64,000 bases of DNA from Dermatemys mawii (Eukaryota; Chordata; Testudines; Dermatemydidae): the NCBI GenBank assembly GCA_007922305.1, contig ML677348.1:18956699-19020698 (forward strand), given 5' to 3'. Of the stretch, positions 20,411 to 31,594 are shown one piece after another. A program made the translations under genes and the position numbers. Numbering within the stretch: position 1 is the stretch's first letter; the number at the start of each line of letters is the position of its first letter. A model generated the notes under the pieces. The model was not told the origin of the DNA. It made no database searches and saw nothing but the letters and a program-made list of their open reading frames with translations.

Positions 20411-23400
20411 TTTGGATGAACACAAATGTTGAAATGTCAGAATTCCCACAGGATGGCGATTCCAAATTTCACTCTGCTATATGATTACCTAGGTAGCAGA
20501 AAACTGATAAATGAAAATATAATTTACCTAATCTATTATGTACAAAATCATGCACTTAAGAGCATGGAAAGTTAAGGATGTCATAAATCTTACACTGCCT
20601 AAATAATGTTATTTATTCTAAATCTAAAAATATATATTTAGAATCAAGAAAAAGTATCCATTCACACACTCTGTCAACTATTTAAAATTACAAAACCAAG
20701 GTGCAGTACAATCAGCTCATCCCTTCATTCTAAGCAGACACATCTAACTATTAACACCCCAGCACCTTTCCTCAAAAGAAAGGTGAAACAAATGGGCCTG
20801 CAAGTTGACAAATCCAGATGATTTCAGATGGAAGGAGGGTACTCCTGAAGCAAAGATTTATGACATCCTCAACTTTCCACGTTCTTGAGTGCTTGGCTTT
20901 GTACATAACAGGTTAGGTAACATATATTGTCACTTGCCAATCTTGTCTGGTTTCTGAAACCATATTTTTTGTTTTGGGAATCATAATGAAAATTTATTAG
21001 GCAATGAGATCCACAAGTGTGGACCCCAGCACACTCCCACTGACTCTAGCTAGTGCATCCTAATGCAGGAATGAGGCTTTAGTTCCATGCCAATTTCTTA
21101 AGTAATGTTACAATGGACAGGACAATACCAGTTAGCGGGGCTGAACATTGGGGAAAAATGTATTGAATAATTTCACAAGTTTTGCTATCATTCTCTGACT
21201 AAATTATCCACTGCATTTATGACATTCATCCAGCTACAGAGTGGGCCAAACATTGCAAAAACATGCTTGTTAAATTTCTTGAATAAAATCCTCCAACTAA
21301 TTAATAGACTCGACTGATAAATTTACTGCTATTAGTTGACTATCTCTAAGCATAGTTGACAGAAATCTGATTGACATGGGTAATTTTGTCAACAGATTTA
21401 CTGAACAAGTCTTCTTTTATTTAATAAACCAAAACCAATGGATATTAGAGAGATGCACAGTATTGTCTGGTAAATCTTCACTCTTCAAAGTGAGCCAGGG
21501 CAGGTCTTTGCTTCAGGGACACAATCAAATGTCCACTAAAATCAAATGGTCTTTTCGATAGTTTCAGTGGGCATTGGATCATGCCCTAAAAAATCTCAGG
21601 GCTCAATAGATGGTGGCTAGAGGCTTTTCCAATTATTATGACAAAACTTTCTTTTAAATAAATTTTACTTTCAGGAAAGCTCCGTAGCATGTCACTATCA
21701 GGTGATGAAATATTTGGCTGCCTACAAATCCTCCCACACCAAAGAGAAATCTTCTCATGCACTGGAAAGCCACAACTAAGTTTGGGAAACTCTCATATAA
21801 AGCATTGTAAAGGTACATATGGAAATTAATAGCTTAGAATAGAAATGTGTTGGGTGAGTTATTGAACAAGGTAATCCCGTCCTCCTGACCCATGAGCCAC
21901 CACATGCTGTAGGTTCTGCCTTAACTTTATTCTAATGTGTTTTCCTTAAGGCTCTTTTTCACTTCCTTGTTTTATAAAAATAAAGTGACATTAGGTTGTT
22001 TCAGCGTTAACAGATGTTGCTAAGATTTTTTGTATTTTCTTTTTTCCCCCTCAAGTGTCCTATATATCTCCATATCTTTTGCTCTTTCACAGAAGAATTT
22101 AGGAGCCTTTTCCAGTAAAGAAATAGATAGGTTTATTTGTTGATCATGAGGGTGTGCAGGAAAGCTAACAACCATTAAAATATTGCAGCCACTATATGTT
22201 CATATATTTATGAGAAAGTTGTTCTGCATGTCACTGATCCACGTAGCTGGCAGAGATCCTCTGGGATACTGAAGTAGTACAGCAGGTCTCCGAGGAATCA
22301 AAGAACAGAGAAACTGGGACAATCACTAGTTTATCCCTAACTGACCAAACTGGAGATTCAGGAGCAGAATGATAAGCAACAGCTGAGGATTATTAACTAT
22401 TGCTATTAGGTATTTGTTTCCACTGGTGACCACACTGAAGTAGATGCTTTCCCAGCAAAAGAGAAGGAATGATTGCTCTTCCAGGAAGCAGTCAGGTAAA
22501 AGACAGTGGAACTCTACCACATGTTTCAAATCTGAGTCTCTATTAGTGATGGACAAGTTTCAAAAGCTGGACCAATTGAATTAAATTCCAATAAGTATTT
22601 GGAATGTTTGACTGTTTTTCTGAAGGCACGATGAGTGCAACGACAAAGAACTGCCCAAGTAGGACCTGATCCACAGCCCAGTCAGGTCACTGAAAAACCT
22701 CATATTAACTTCAATGGGCTTTGGTTCGGGACCCTAGAGATAGGGAATGTTACAAAGTATATTCAGTGAAGATTGCTCAAGGTTTTTAAGTGGATTCTCC
22801 TTGAAATCCCTAGCCCCTCAGAGCTTCTTTCTCAAAGCAGCCATCACCAGCGGCTTCCCAGGGCACAGGAGGTAAGTCAGGACCTTCATCATCCAGCATC
22901 TCCTGGCCCATAGTGAGATGTGCCAGGAGCACCGGCCACAGTAATACAAATACATATGTAAGCCACATTCAGGCAGGATGCCTTTCTGTCCCTCCTACAG
23001 AGGCTGGCTCACACAGAGGTTTTTCAATTTGCTGGTGGGTTTAGGATAATTTTAGACCTGAGTTGTCTAGATCAGGGGCTTGTTGGTTTAGATACAGAGG
23101 TCTCAGGTTCAATCCCCATGGCCCAATGCACCTGTGTGTCCACACTGGAGTGTCAGGTCAGCAGGGAGGGGATTTATGGGAATAGCAGTTTCCTGTTTAT
23201 CTGATTCAACATACTGTGTTATATTTACAAAGACTATATGAGCTTGTGGTTATGGAAATGCATTTAATAGGAAAATTGGCTTACCTACCTATCTTCAAAG
23301 TATGACCCTGACTTGGGCCTTCTTCTGTAAGGTACACTGCACCCTCAACTCTCATTAACTTCTGAGAGAGTTGTAAGGAGGAGTTGGGACAGAAGTGTTG

Positions 23401-23498
23401 GAAATCTATAGTTAATTAGTTTGCTAACTAGTGGGTACAGTGCTTTCAACATATAAAGCATGATGAAAAATGCCAAGTATTATTAATTACAAAAGAGA
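20411..23498. other. Unassigned sequence
   Basis: About 3 kb of AT-rich sequence. A faint ancient repeat lies at 22655-22740 ('gacctgatccacagccc', 'ttaacttcaatgggcttt'). No coding domains, splice-consistent frames or terminal repeats were found. This may be unique host DNA, intronic or intergenic. Confidence 0.45.
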
Positions 23499-23665
23499 TA
23501 AGAACATAAGAGTGGCCGTACTGGGTCAGACCAAAGGTCCATCCAGCCCAGTATCCTATCTACTGAAAGTTGCCAATGCCAGGTGCCCTGGAGTGAGGGA
23601 ACCTAACAGGTAATGATCAAGTGATCTGTCTCCTGTCATCCATCACCTCCTTCTGACAAATAGAT
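23499..23665 (-). mobile_element. CR1 3'-end fragment, minus strand
   Basis: 'aagaacataagagtggccg' and 'tactgggtcagaccaaagg' are the reverse complement of the TTCTTATG-type CR1 3' end seen at 2040-2126 and 32830-32938. Only the 3' UTR tail is present. Confidence 0.85.
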
Positions 23666-25272
23666 GCAAAATATGCACTAACAATTATCCCTTGCCATGG
23701 TAAAATAATGACAAATTTAGCAGGAAATGGGCCATATTTTCTCTGGTATTACACCCCATTCAATTCCACTGAATTCAATGGAACTGACAGATTTACAGCA
23801 GGACAGAATTTGGCCCATTTACTGCAGCAGTCTGAATGCTGTTATGGTATGCTGTAAAATAGAGTATTTGTGAAGAGCAGAACACGAACGTGAAAGGACT
23901 AAGCTGAAGCATATTCTCATTAGTGAACGAGTGCTGAGATTCTTTTATCCAAACAAAGAACTAGTGTCTACTGGAGGGATGGCCTCAGGCAATATTCCTT
24001 TAGGAGAACAGAGGCAGTTGGTTTGTTCTAACATACGTTGTAAGAGTGCAGACAGACCAAGCAAAAACGATAGTCTATCTGAAAAAGACTATGTGGGCCT
24101 GTCTTGTGGATAGAACCAGTGGGCTAGAACATACAGATTACATATTGGTTACTGAAATAGAAACCAATTGCAGACTTTCAACAACAGCAGCAAAAAAGAA
24201 CCTGAAAGACATGTTTCCTATGAGTTCTCTCATGTAACCTCTCACCAAAAAAATGATTCACATCTGACCTTAAGGCTCAAAAAGTGGATGGAAATGCATT
24301 CTCTCATTTAATCCTAAATGGGGAAAACTTTAACGCTATAGCGATTTCATATGGCAGCTACCAACTCTTTCAGTAGCAACACAGCTGAAGAGAGGCATGG
24401 AAGAAGCAGGAAACCTTAAGGGTAGTTCTCAGTGTGTTTCCAGTTAAGAATAAAATTATTCAAAAATAAATGTGGCTACTTAAATGTCTGTAAGCACTAA
24501 ACAGCAAGAATTTTCTCTGAGAAACTTTATTCCTCATAGGAAACACACTGAGGCGTCAGGCGTGCCCCTAAGGCTACATTTCCCCCCTTTTACTCTTGCT
24601 CCAACTCTGGCAGCAAGGAACACTGCCAGCAACCAAGAAGCACCCATGTTTCCTACATTTATCTTGAACTCCACTTAACAGCATTCGACTGTGAGCAATT
24701 AACTGTTTGACTGGATTCTAAGCAGAGCACTACAATATGACATCTCTTTTGGAATACACTGTTCTGTTCGATTGTTAGTCTTTGCATTCAAATGGAAGTA
24801 CTGGGCACTCTGTTCATCCATCATTCCCAGGTTATGACCTATTTTCTCGGGCTTATCACAGAACTTAAGGTGGGTGTGCAAAGATGCAGGTGAGAACTGG
24901 TCCAATTATTCACTCTGACCCACATCTTTTTAAGAATATAGCCATTTGTTTCATTACAAATCATTTGTGAACCAAACGCAGGGCCTGATCTTACAAACAG
25001 GTAGGCACACAAGTAGTTTTCCACAGGAATAGTTCTACTGACATCAACACAACTACTCACATGTTTAAAGTTATGAGTGTTTGCAGGATGGGGGTCCTGG
25101 TTATCTTTGAAAACATTTGCCAATTAGTTTGTACAACCCATTTTCAAACTCTATGCTTCTTGCAAACTGTTCACTTTGTATGACTGGTTACCTAATTCAC
25201 ATGGCTTTGATTCTGCTCTCTGATTAGATAACTGAAATATTTTAAACAGGAAAATAATGAATAACAAATAAC
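23666..25272. other. Unassigned sequence with a small palindromic MITE
   Basis: At about 24982-25100 a short element begins 'gggcctgatcttacaaac' and ends 'gtttgcaggatgggggtcc', an imperfect inverted pair around 'gacatcaacacaactactc'. Otherwise nothing was recognised. Confidence 0.45.
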
Positions 25273-25284
25273 GCTCTTTGGTAA

Positions 25285-26250
25285 TGACAAAGAGTCCTGT
25301 GGCACCTTAAAGACTAACTAAAGTATTAGAGCATAAGCTTTCATGGGCTAATACCCACTTCGTCGGATGCATGCAGTGGAAGAATCCAGGGGCAGGTATA
25401 AATAGGTAGGCAAGAGCCAGGTTAAAGATAACAGGGTGGGTCCAATGAGGCTGAACCAGCTGTTATCTCTAATCAGGGAGGGACAGGTATTCCTCTAGCA
25501 GCTGAATTGGAGGTGTGAACAGCGAGAGAAGAGAAACTGCTCTTGTAATTAGCTAGCCATTCAATATCTCTGTTCAGTCCCTAACTGATTGTGTCAAATT
25601 TGCAAATGAATTGCAACTCTGCAGTTTCTCTTTGCAGTCTGGTTTTAAAGTTTTTTTGCTGCAAAATGCTGACCTTTAAGTCTTTCATGGTGTGTGCAGG
25701 GAGATTGAAGTGTTCTCCTACAGGTTTTTATATATTGCCATTCCNNNNNNNNNNGGAATGGCAATATATAAAAACCTGTAGGAGAACACTTCAATCTCCC
25801 TGCACACACCATGAAAGACTTAAAGGTCAGCATTTTGCAGCAAAAAAAACTTTAAAACCAGACTGCAAAGAGAAACTGCAGAGTTGCAATTCATTTGCAA
25901 ATTTGACACAATCAGTTAGGGACTGAACAGAGATATTGAATGGCTAGCTAATTACAAGAGCAGTTTCTCTTCTCTTGCTGTTCACACTTCCAATTCAGCT
26001 GCTAGAGGAATACCTGTCCCTCCCTGATTAGAGATAACAGCTGGTTCAGCCTCATTGGACCCACCCTGTTATCTTTAACCTGGCTCTTGCCTACCTATTT
26101 ATACCTGCCCCTGGATTCTTCCACTGCATGCATCCGACGAAGTGGGTATTAGCCCATGAAAGCTTATGCTCTAATACTTTAGTTAGTCTTTAAGGTGCCA
26201 CAGGACTCTTTGTCACTTCTGCAATTCCACACTAATACGGCTACCCCTCT
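25285..26250 (+). mobile_element. Penelope-like element, head-to-head palindrome spanning a 10-N gap
   Basis: The left arm (25287-25744) is the near-perfect reverse complement of the right arm (25755-26213). The right arm reads in sense. After the gap its frame gives VGEHFNLPAHTMKDLKVSIL, then FKTRLQRETAELQFICKFDT and LNRDIEWLANYKSSFSS, the region following the GIY-YIG domain in Penelope-like (Neptune-type) proteins as I know the family. It then runs into the 3' tail ('cgaagtgggtattagccc', 'gtctttaaggtgccacagg', 'ctaatacggctacccctct'). Flanks GCTCTTTGGTAA (25273-25284) and GCTCTTTGTTAA (26251-26262) form a 12-bp duplication with one mismatch. The arms differ at a few sites, including a 7- versus 8-A run. 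Confidence 0.78.
25745..25754. other. Assembly gap (10 N) at the palindrome centre
   Basis: Ten Ns lie exactly between the mirrored arm ends TTGCCATTCC and GGAATGGCAA. The real centre may be longer and hold more of the Penelope-like element. Confidence 0.95.
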
Positions 26251-26262
26251 GCTCTTTGTTAA

Positions 26263-27179
26263 GAATTTGTGGACAAATAATCATTCATTGTTTGGAAAAC
26301 CAAAAGATTAATACATATTTTTGTGAATACCCACCAATTGTCCAGCTACTCTTGAACAACAATTGGTGACCTCCACAAATCAGGAAAACCATATTCAGTA
26401 CTTTTATTTGGAAAAATATAAATCAAGGCTATTGGGTTTTTTTAACAGTATCCAGTCAGCTCTAATACAGACACAAAAATTGTTTCCTCTAACCCTTAAT
26501 TATGACAACTGTTAAGAGACATCCTGCTTTCTCTGTGGTACTGGGATCCCACCAAGAGACAGTTTAACCTTATGCATAAGAGTCTGAGTGTATTTTTTTT
26601 ATTTGTCCTTAACTAGACAATTCAACTTCCCATTATAATATACTGTCACCATGGACTTGAAACTAGAGTGATTGCAAAGTGTTTACTAAGTGCAACATTT
26701 GTAATTTTGGATAACAATTAATACAGTATCTCTATTATTTTATTATACATCTAGTAAAACTGGAGTGAAAAGGAGAAAATTAGGATAGCATTAGTGAAAA
26801 AACATAATCCTCATGTTCATGAAGCATTCCATGACTTTTGATTATGACTTGAAAATTCTGCAAGCTAAGATCTGTTATATATATTACTGTTTGTTTTCTA
26901 CAAATCATAGTGTTATCTGAAAAACTGAACATGGGTAAATGCACCTTTCAAAAGCCAATGGCATTTTCAGCCTATACAACCTTAACTCTGCTCATCTGAG
27001 TGTATGCATGACAACTCAGTCTTTAATGATATGATCATGTACTGTTTTCCACTGGACACCTGCCTATTTCATTGCACATGCTGGAGAGAGAATGAGACAG
27101 TTCTTTAATGAATTTGTCTGGATTGCAGATCCCCCCCTCTGCCTGATTCACTGCAGAAGTTGTATGGTTTACAGTGAAT
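26263..27179. other. Unassigned AT-rich sequence
   Basis: No domains or repeat ends recognised. Confidence 0.45.
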
Positions 27180-27385
27180 GAGTCAGGAGTCTGCTGTAGG
27201 AGTAGTTAAGGCACTGGACCAGGTCCTAAGAGATCTGTGGCTGCAGGAGGAAAAAAACCCATACTTCCTGTGTGACCTTCGGCAAGTCATTGACTCACTC
27301 TGTCTCAGTTTCCCTATTTGTAAAATGAGGACAATTCTTTCTGACATCACTGGGCGGTTATAAAGTGCTCAGATTCTACAAAAAT
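27180..27385 (+). mobile_element. MIR-like SINE, near full length
   Basis: In order: 'gttaaggcactggaccagg', 'cttcctgtgtgaccttcgg', 'caagtcattgactcactctg', 'tctcagtttccctatttgta' and 'ggttataaagtgctcag'. This matches the layout of MIR-type SINEs, with a tRNA-related head, a conserved core and an LINE-like tail. It would be an old insertion shared widely among amniotes. Confidence 0.75.
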
Positions 27386-28651
27386 AGGTTGCATTAAAAA
27401 CATCCTTATTCAGTGCACAGGTTAGACGGTGTATAGTCAATAAGAACTGGACCCACACACTGAATAACGAGAATGGAAAGGATCCGATTTGATCAGCTGT
27501 CTTATTCACTGAGCACTGTCCATCCCATCTACCACATGAGGCCAGGGTCCTGTGAAAGAAATAGGACGTGATCATATATGAAAGACTGTAATTTAATTGA
27601 AACACCCCTGGGATGGGGGAAGCTCACTGTGAAATGGGGTTGGGGACAGAGGGACAGGAAGGGGAGCTACTGAGACTGGAGGTGGTTCCTACAGTATTTT
27701 CTTGGCGGCTGATGCCTGGTGCATGTGCTCCCCAATGCAGCCTCAGCAGCTTGCACACTGTGCACCGATGCCCTGCATCCCCAGTGCTGGGTCCAGTTCT
27801 TCACTCTAACCCAATCCTCCTGGGCCAGGTGTCTCTGCTGGGACCCCTGGTGGTTGGAAGGTGGGAGCAGGCTGGGTAAAGGAGCCTGCTTGCTCCCCGG
27901 CAGTCTGCCTGATCGCATGTGCCACAACAATAATCATTCCAGCTCCTCCCCTGGGTCCCGTTCTCGTCTCCACTCCCCCCGCACATCCTTTTTGGGGCAG
28001 AACTCAGCCAAATCCTGCTCTCACCGTGGCAAGATACTGCGGGGTGGGAGGGAGAAGATATATGGATCTACCCCCTGAACATTTCCATTGCAGGTGGCAC
28101 AAGCTGGAGGGGAGCGCGGGTACCCAAACAGCCACTCTTTGCTTGGGGCCTTGGGAGTTGTCTGTACTTTATTAAAACCATCTCACTTACATACACCTCA
28201 AATCAGGATAGGCTCCTGTAACCACGCTAGTCAATCCAGACAGCTTAATCCATTACTTAATGCATTCCTCAGATTTCAGGAACAGGAGGGATGTGATCTA
28301 GAGTCAAGTTTTGTTATGCTCGGATGAAAATACTACTACTAATAAAAGCACTTGGGAACTGCACCTGTGAGACAAGATTCACTATTTTGAACATGATGAA
28401 TGTCTAAATGTTTTCTAACAAGTAATTTAAAAAATATGTTGCTCCATTTCATTAACATTCTTGGCCTGACAATCATACTGAAGTACCGATTGACTAACAA
28501 TCCAAAGGGACCCAGGAGCCTTCTCCTCCCTTCTGTTTCAGAAACCAAGAATGGTGACGTGAAATTGCTATGGTCACATTAAAGCATAAAGAACCTAAGG
28601 CAGCTCACTAGAAAATTGACACTGTGAGACAAAACCAAAGCAATAGCTGCC
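27386..28651. other. Unassigned, partly GC-rich sequence
   Basis: 27610-28110 is GC-richer than its surroundings and opens overlapping frames on both strands. None shows a domain or plausible splice structure. It may be an unclassified repeat. Confidence 0.4.
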
Positions 28652-28654
28652 TTA

Positions 28655-28949
28655 GCCCTGGTCTACACTGGAGGGGAGGTATCGACCTGACATATGTAAC
28701 TTCAGCTATGCAAATAGAGTAGCTGAAGTTGACACATTCAGGTCGCCTTACCATGGTGTCTTCATAGCGCTGAGTCGACTGCTGCTGCTCCCCCGTCAAC
28801 TCTGCCTGTGCCTCTCGCCACAGTGGAGTTCCGGAGTCGATGGGAGAATGCTCAGGGATCGATTTATCGCGTCTAGATGAGACTCAATAAATTGATCCCT
28901 GGAAGATCGATCTCTACCTGCTGATCCAGCGCATAGTGTAGACCTGGCC
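28655..28949. mobile_element. Harbinger MITE with TTA TSD
   Basis: Starts GCCCTGGTCTACACTGG and ends with the inverse of GGCCAGGTCTACACTATG. It is flanked by TTA on both sides (28652-28654 and 28950-28952), the classic PIF/Harbinger target. The 295-bp interior has 'agctgaagttgacacattc' and 'cgatttatcgcgtctag'. No gene is present. Confidence 0.85.
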
Positions 28950-28952
28950 TTA

Positions 28953-29349
28953 GTTAGGGCAAGGACAATCATTCCCGATATGTTGTGGTCAAGTCTGCCA
29001 TTCTAGAAAAAAAAATCTGTCTTTGGATCTTTTGGAGTTAATTCCATGATTATTTACCAGTTTTTCAGGCTGCAAGTTTTATTCGTTATTCACCAAGAAA
29101 TGTTTCCCGAGGGATGGAAATGCCTTGGAGCTAAAGAAAACACATTTTAAAATAAAAAAATACTTCTCTAGTGTGAGCAGGAACATTTGTCCCCCCTTAG
29201 CCCCTCCCTGTTTGTAACTGGAGTCCCTGCTCTTGGGGCAGGGATGTCTGTTTTTTTCTGAGACCAGGGTAAAAGTTTCACAGCAAAGCTCTGTGCTCTG
29301 TTGCCTTCACCCTGTTGAGGTCTGTCTTCAGGAGAACACTGAGTTGTCA
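28953..29349. other. Unassigned sequence
   Basis: No repeats or coding recognised. The frame at 29168-29350 on - has no domain. Confidence 0.4.
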
Positions 29350-29935
29350 TAAGTAAAGATAGTGTGCAGTTGTAGCCCTGTCAGCCCCAGGACATTAGCA
29401 AGACAAGGTGGGTGACGTAACACCAAGGTGAAGTGGACCGTTAACGGGGAGGAAAGGAAGGGAGGGTGGGGGGACTGTTAGTGGATTATAGAGATGTTGT
29501 AATAAGCCATAAATCCAGTGTCTCTATTCAGTCCATGATTTTTAGTGTCTAGTAAAGTTATGAATTTAAGTTTAATTTAAGCATAACTTTGCTAGACACT
29601 AAAAATTATGAACTGAACAGAGATACTGGATTTATGGCTTATTACAAAAATCTATATCCCTCTCCCATCTGCTTCCGGCAGGACCCCTTTCTTTCCTTCC
29701 TATGACTGGAGGGAAGGGTGTTAATGAGCCATTTCACCTTGAATGGTCCTTTGGAATATGTGTTAACTATTTATGCTAAATAATCTGTTCCATCTTGTAT
29801 TTAACTCTGACACTCCAAGTTTCCCAGACCTGAAGGAGAGTTCTGTGTAAGCTTCAAAGCTTGTCTTTCTCACCAGCAGAAGATGGTCCAATAAAAGATA
29901 ATACCTCACCTATCTTGTCTCTCTAATAAATAATG
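29350..29935 (+). mobile_element. Penelope-like element with inverted 5' part
   Basis: The right part (29579-29930) is in sense. The end of the open frame, 'aactttgctagacactaaa' ... 'gatactggatttatggctt', is followed by the 3' tail 'aaagcttgtctttctcacc', 'ggtccaataaaagataat' and 'acctatcttgtctctct'. The left part is its inverse: 'aagccataaatccagtgtc' ... 'gtgtctagtaaagttatg' (29505-29571) mirrors 29579-29646. 29357-29412 ('agacaaggtgggtgacg') is the inverse of the extreme 3' tail. This is a different subfamily from the 25.3 and 30.0 kb copies. Confidence 0.7.
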
Positions 29936-29999
29936 CCTGTCAGGAATTTTTTGCCAAAACCATTTGTCATAAAATGCCAAGTCATCTAAACAAAAACTG

Positions 30000-30271
30000 A
30001 GAGTCCTGTGGCACCTTAAAGACTAACAAAAGTATTGAAGCATAAGCTTTCGTGGGCTAGTACCCACTTCCTCGGATGCATGCAGTGGAAGTATCCAGAG
30101 GCTCATATAAATAAGAAGGCAGAAACCAGGTTAGAGATAACGAGGTTAATTCAATCAGGCTGAACCACCTTGTTATCTCTAATCAGGGAGGATACTTTTG
30201 TTAGTCTTTAAAGTGCCACAGGATTCTCTGTTGCTTCTGCAAATCCAAACTAACACGGCTACCTCTCTGAT
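30000..30271 (+). mobile_element. Penelope-like element, inverted-tail form, with perfect 15-bp TSD
   Basis: The flanks TCTAAACAAAAACTG at 29985-29999 and 30272-30286 are identical over 15 bp. The left part (30000-30190) is the inverse of a Penelope 3' tail ('gtcctgtggcaccttaaag', 'gcataagctttcgtgggc', 'cttcctcggatgcatgc'). The right part (30192-30271) is the direct extreme 3' tail ('gttagtctttaaagtgcc', 'ctaacacggctacctctc'). The 37-bp segments at 30000-30035 and 30192-30229 pair as a hairpin. No protein-coding part survives. Confidence 0.8.
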
Positions 30272-30286
30272 TCTAAACAAAAACTG

Positions 30287-30659
30287 TTCACCGTAATGTT
30301 CTAGGTTCAGTGAAATTTCTTCAAGTCCAGGACAGAATTTCAGGCCAAACCAGAGATATTCAAACTCCAGACTAGCCAACTGTCCAATGGTCAGAGCACT
30401 CACTTGGGATGTGGGAAAGTTGGGTTCAAGTCCCTGCTTCAAATCAGTCGGGCTAGGCTAGTTTGGCATCTCGCTCTCATTTTTGTCAAAAAAAACCTTT
30501 AGAATTGTCTTGGTTTCATCCCAGTGAGGAATAGGAAAAATTTTGGAACCCTTCAAGATATTTGCCAGATTGTAAAACCATTTCGCACTCAATTCCAGTC
30601 ATAAGTTTAAATGTTCCAGCCAGGGAGGTTGTCTTGGCCTGTAATACAGCCTCAGCATA
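30287..30659. other. Unassigned sequence
   Basis: Includes a tRNA-like phrase near 30370-30445 ('tggtcagagcactcacttgg', 'gggttcaagtccc') resembling the tRNA-derived head of an old SINE. I see no functional tRNA cloverleaf. Confidence 0.4.
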
Positions 30660-31320
30660 GGCTTGCTGGATTTTTTTTTGTTTGTTTCATGCTATCTGTA
30701 TGACTTTCATTTTCTGCCATCAGCACTGAAGTCTGCATCTCTCTCTTCATATAGTGCAGGGTGTCAGAAAACCAGGGAGAGCTGTGAGGGCCCTTTGGGG
30801 TCAGTGCATCAGTGGTCAAGGCTAGTATACAAATATTATTCTTCGTCAGATCCTTGAGTCCTTGTCCTGGGGATGGGACACTGCTGTCCTTTTGGAGGCT
30901 TGGGAATTTGTTGAGGTCCTTGATTTCCATGTTTGAAACAGGATTATGGGTCTTTCTTGATACCTGGAAGTGCCATACCCACTGTCTCTTTTAAACAAGT
31001 TTACTGCCCAAACTTAAGCCTGCTGCTCATTCTTCCTGCTTCTGTGCCTTGTTCCCTGTGCTCTGCCACTAAGGGCTTTTCTCTCTGGAGGCCCCTTTTC
31101 AGAACAGTTCCTCTCAGGTTCTCACGGCCTCCTCTCCCAGAGACTCTGGCAGTCCTGCTGCTCCTGCTTCCTGCAGCTTTCTAGTTTTGACTGACCAGGC
31201 CTCCCTGTCTTCCCAGGCCCAGAAACCCTCTTTAAAAGCCTAATCTGGGTCAGTTGATGTAGCACAGGTGCACTGACCATGCTCCATCTTAAAGGGCCTG
31301 TGTCACACTATGACAAATAC
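30660..31320 (-). mobile_element. Possible LTR, minus strand
   Basis: Read on -, the right edge begins TGTCATAGTGTGACACAGGC (31316 downward), with a promoter-like TTTTAAAGAGGG about 85 bases in (near 31230). The region is T/C-rich on + and has no coding. The other end and target duplications were not found, so the boundary at 30660 is arbitrary. Confidence 0.3.
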
Positions 31321-31594
31321 CTTCTGTGATGAGCTACCTTCACTTCCTTTTCTTCTATAGTGGGACCAGAAAGTCCCCGGTGGCCCCAATACTTCCCCAA
31401 TACACTGACCCTTTAACTGATCATGGGTGTAGAAAGACAATCTCAAATCCGCATCCTATGGCATAAGTCTCCTCTCACTTACATCCATGTAGATCCATAG
31501 TAACTCTATCGGACAGTTCATTTGGTGTAAATCTGGCATCTATGAGAGGGAAACTGAGCTCTTAGTGAATTTAAGCGCGGCCCATTATATACTA
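31321..31594. other. Unassigned sequence
   Basis: Nothing recognised. Confidence 0.4.

Noticed and set aside
25591..25926. Open frame running through the N gap
   Set aside because: It reads one arm antisense and the other sense across unknown bases; it arises from the palindrome, not from a gene.
25287..26213. Palindrome as a pure assembly artefact
   Set aside because: The 12-bp target duplication outside both ends and the arm differences favour a real insertion, although the gap itself is unresolved.
30360..30450. tRNA-like phrase with 'gggttcaagtccc'
   Set aside because: No cloverleaf could be built; it fits a decayed tRNA-derived SINE head.
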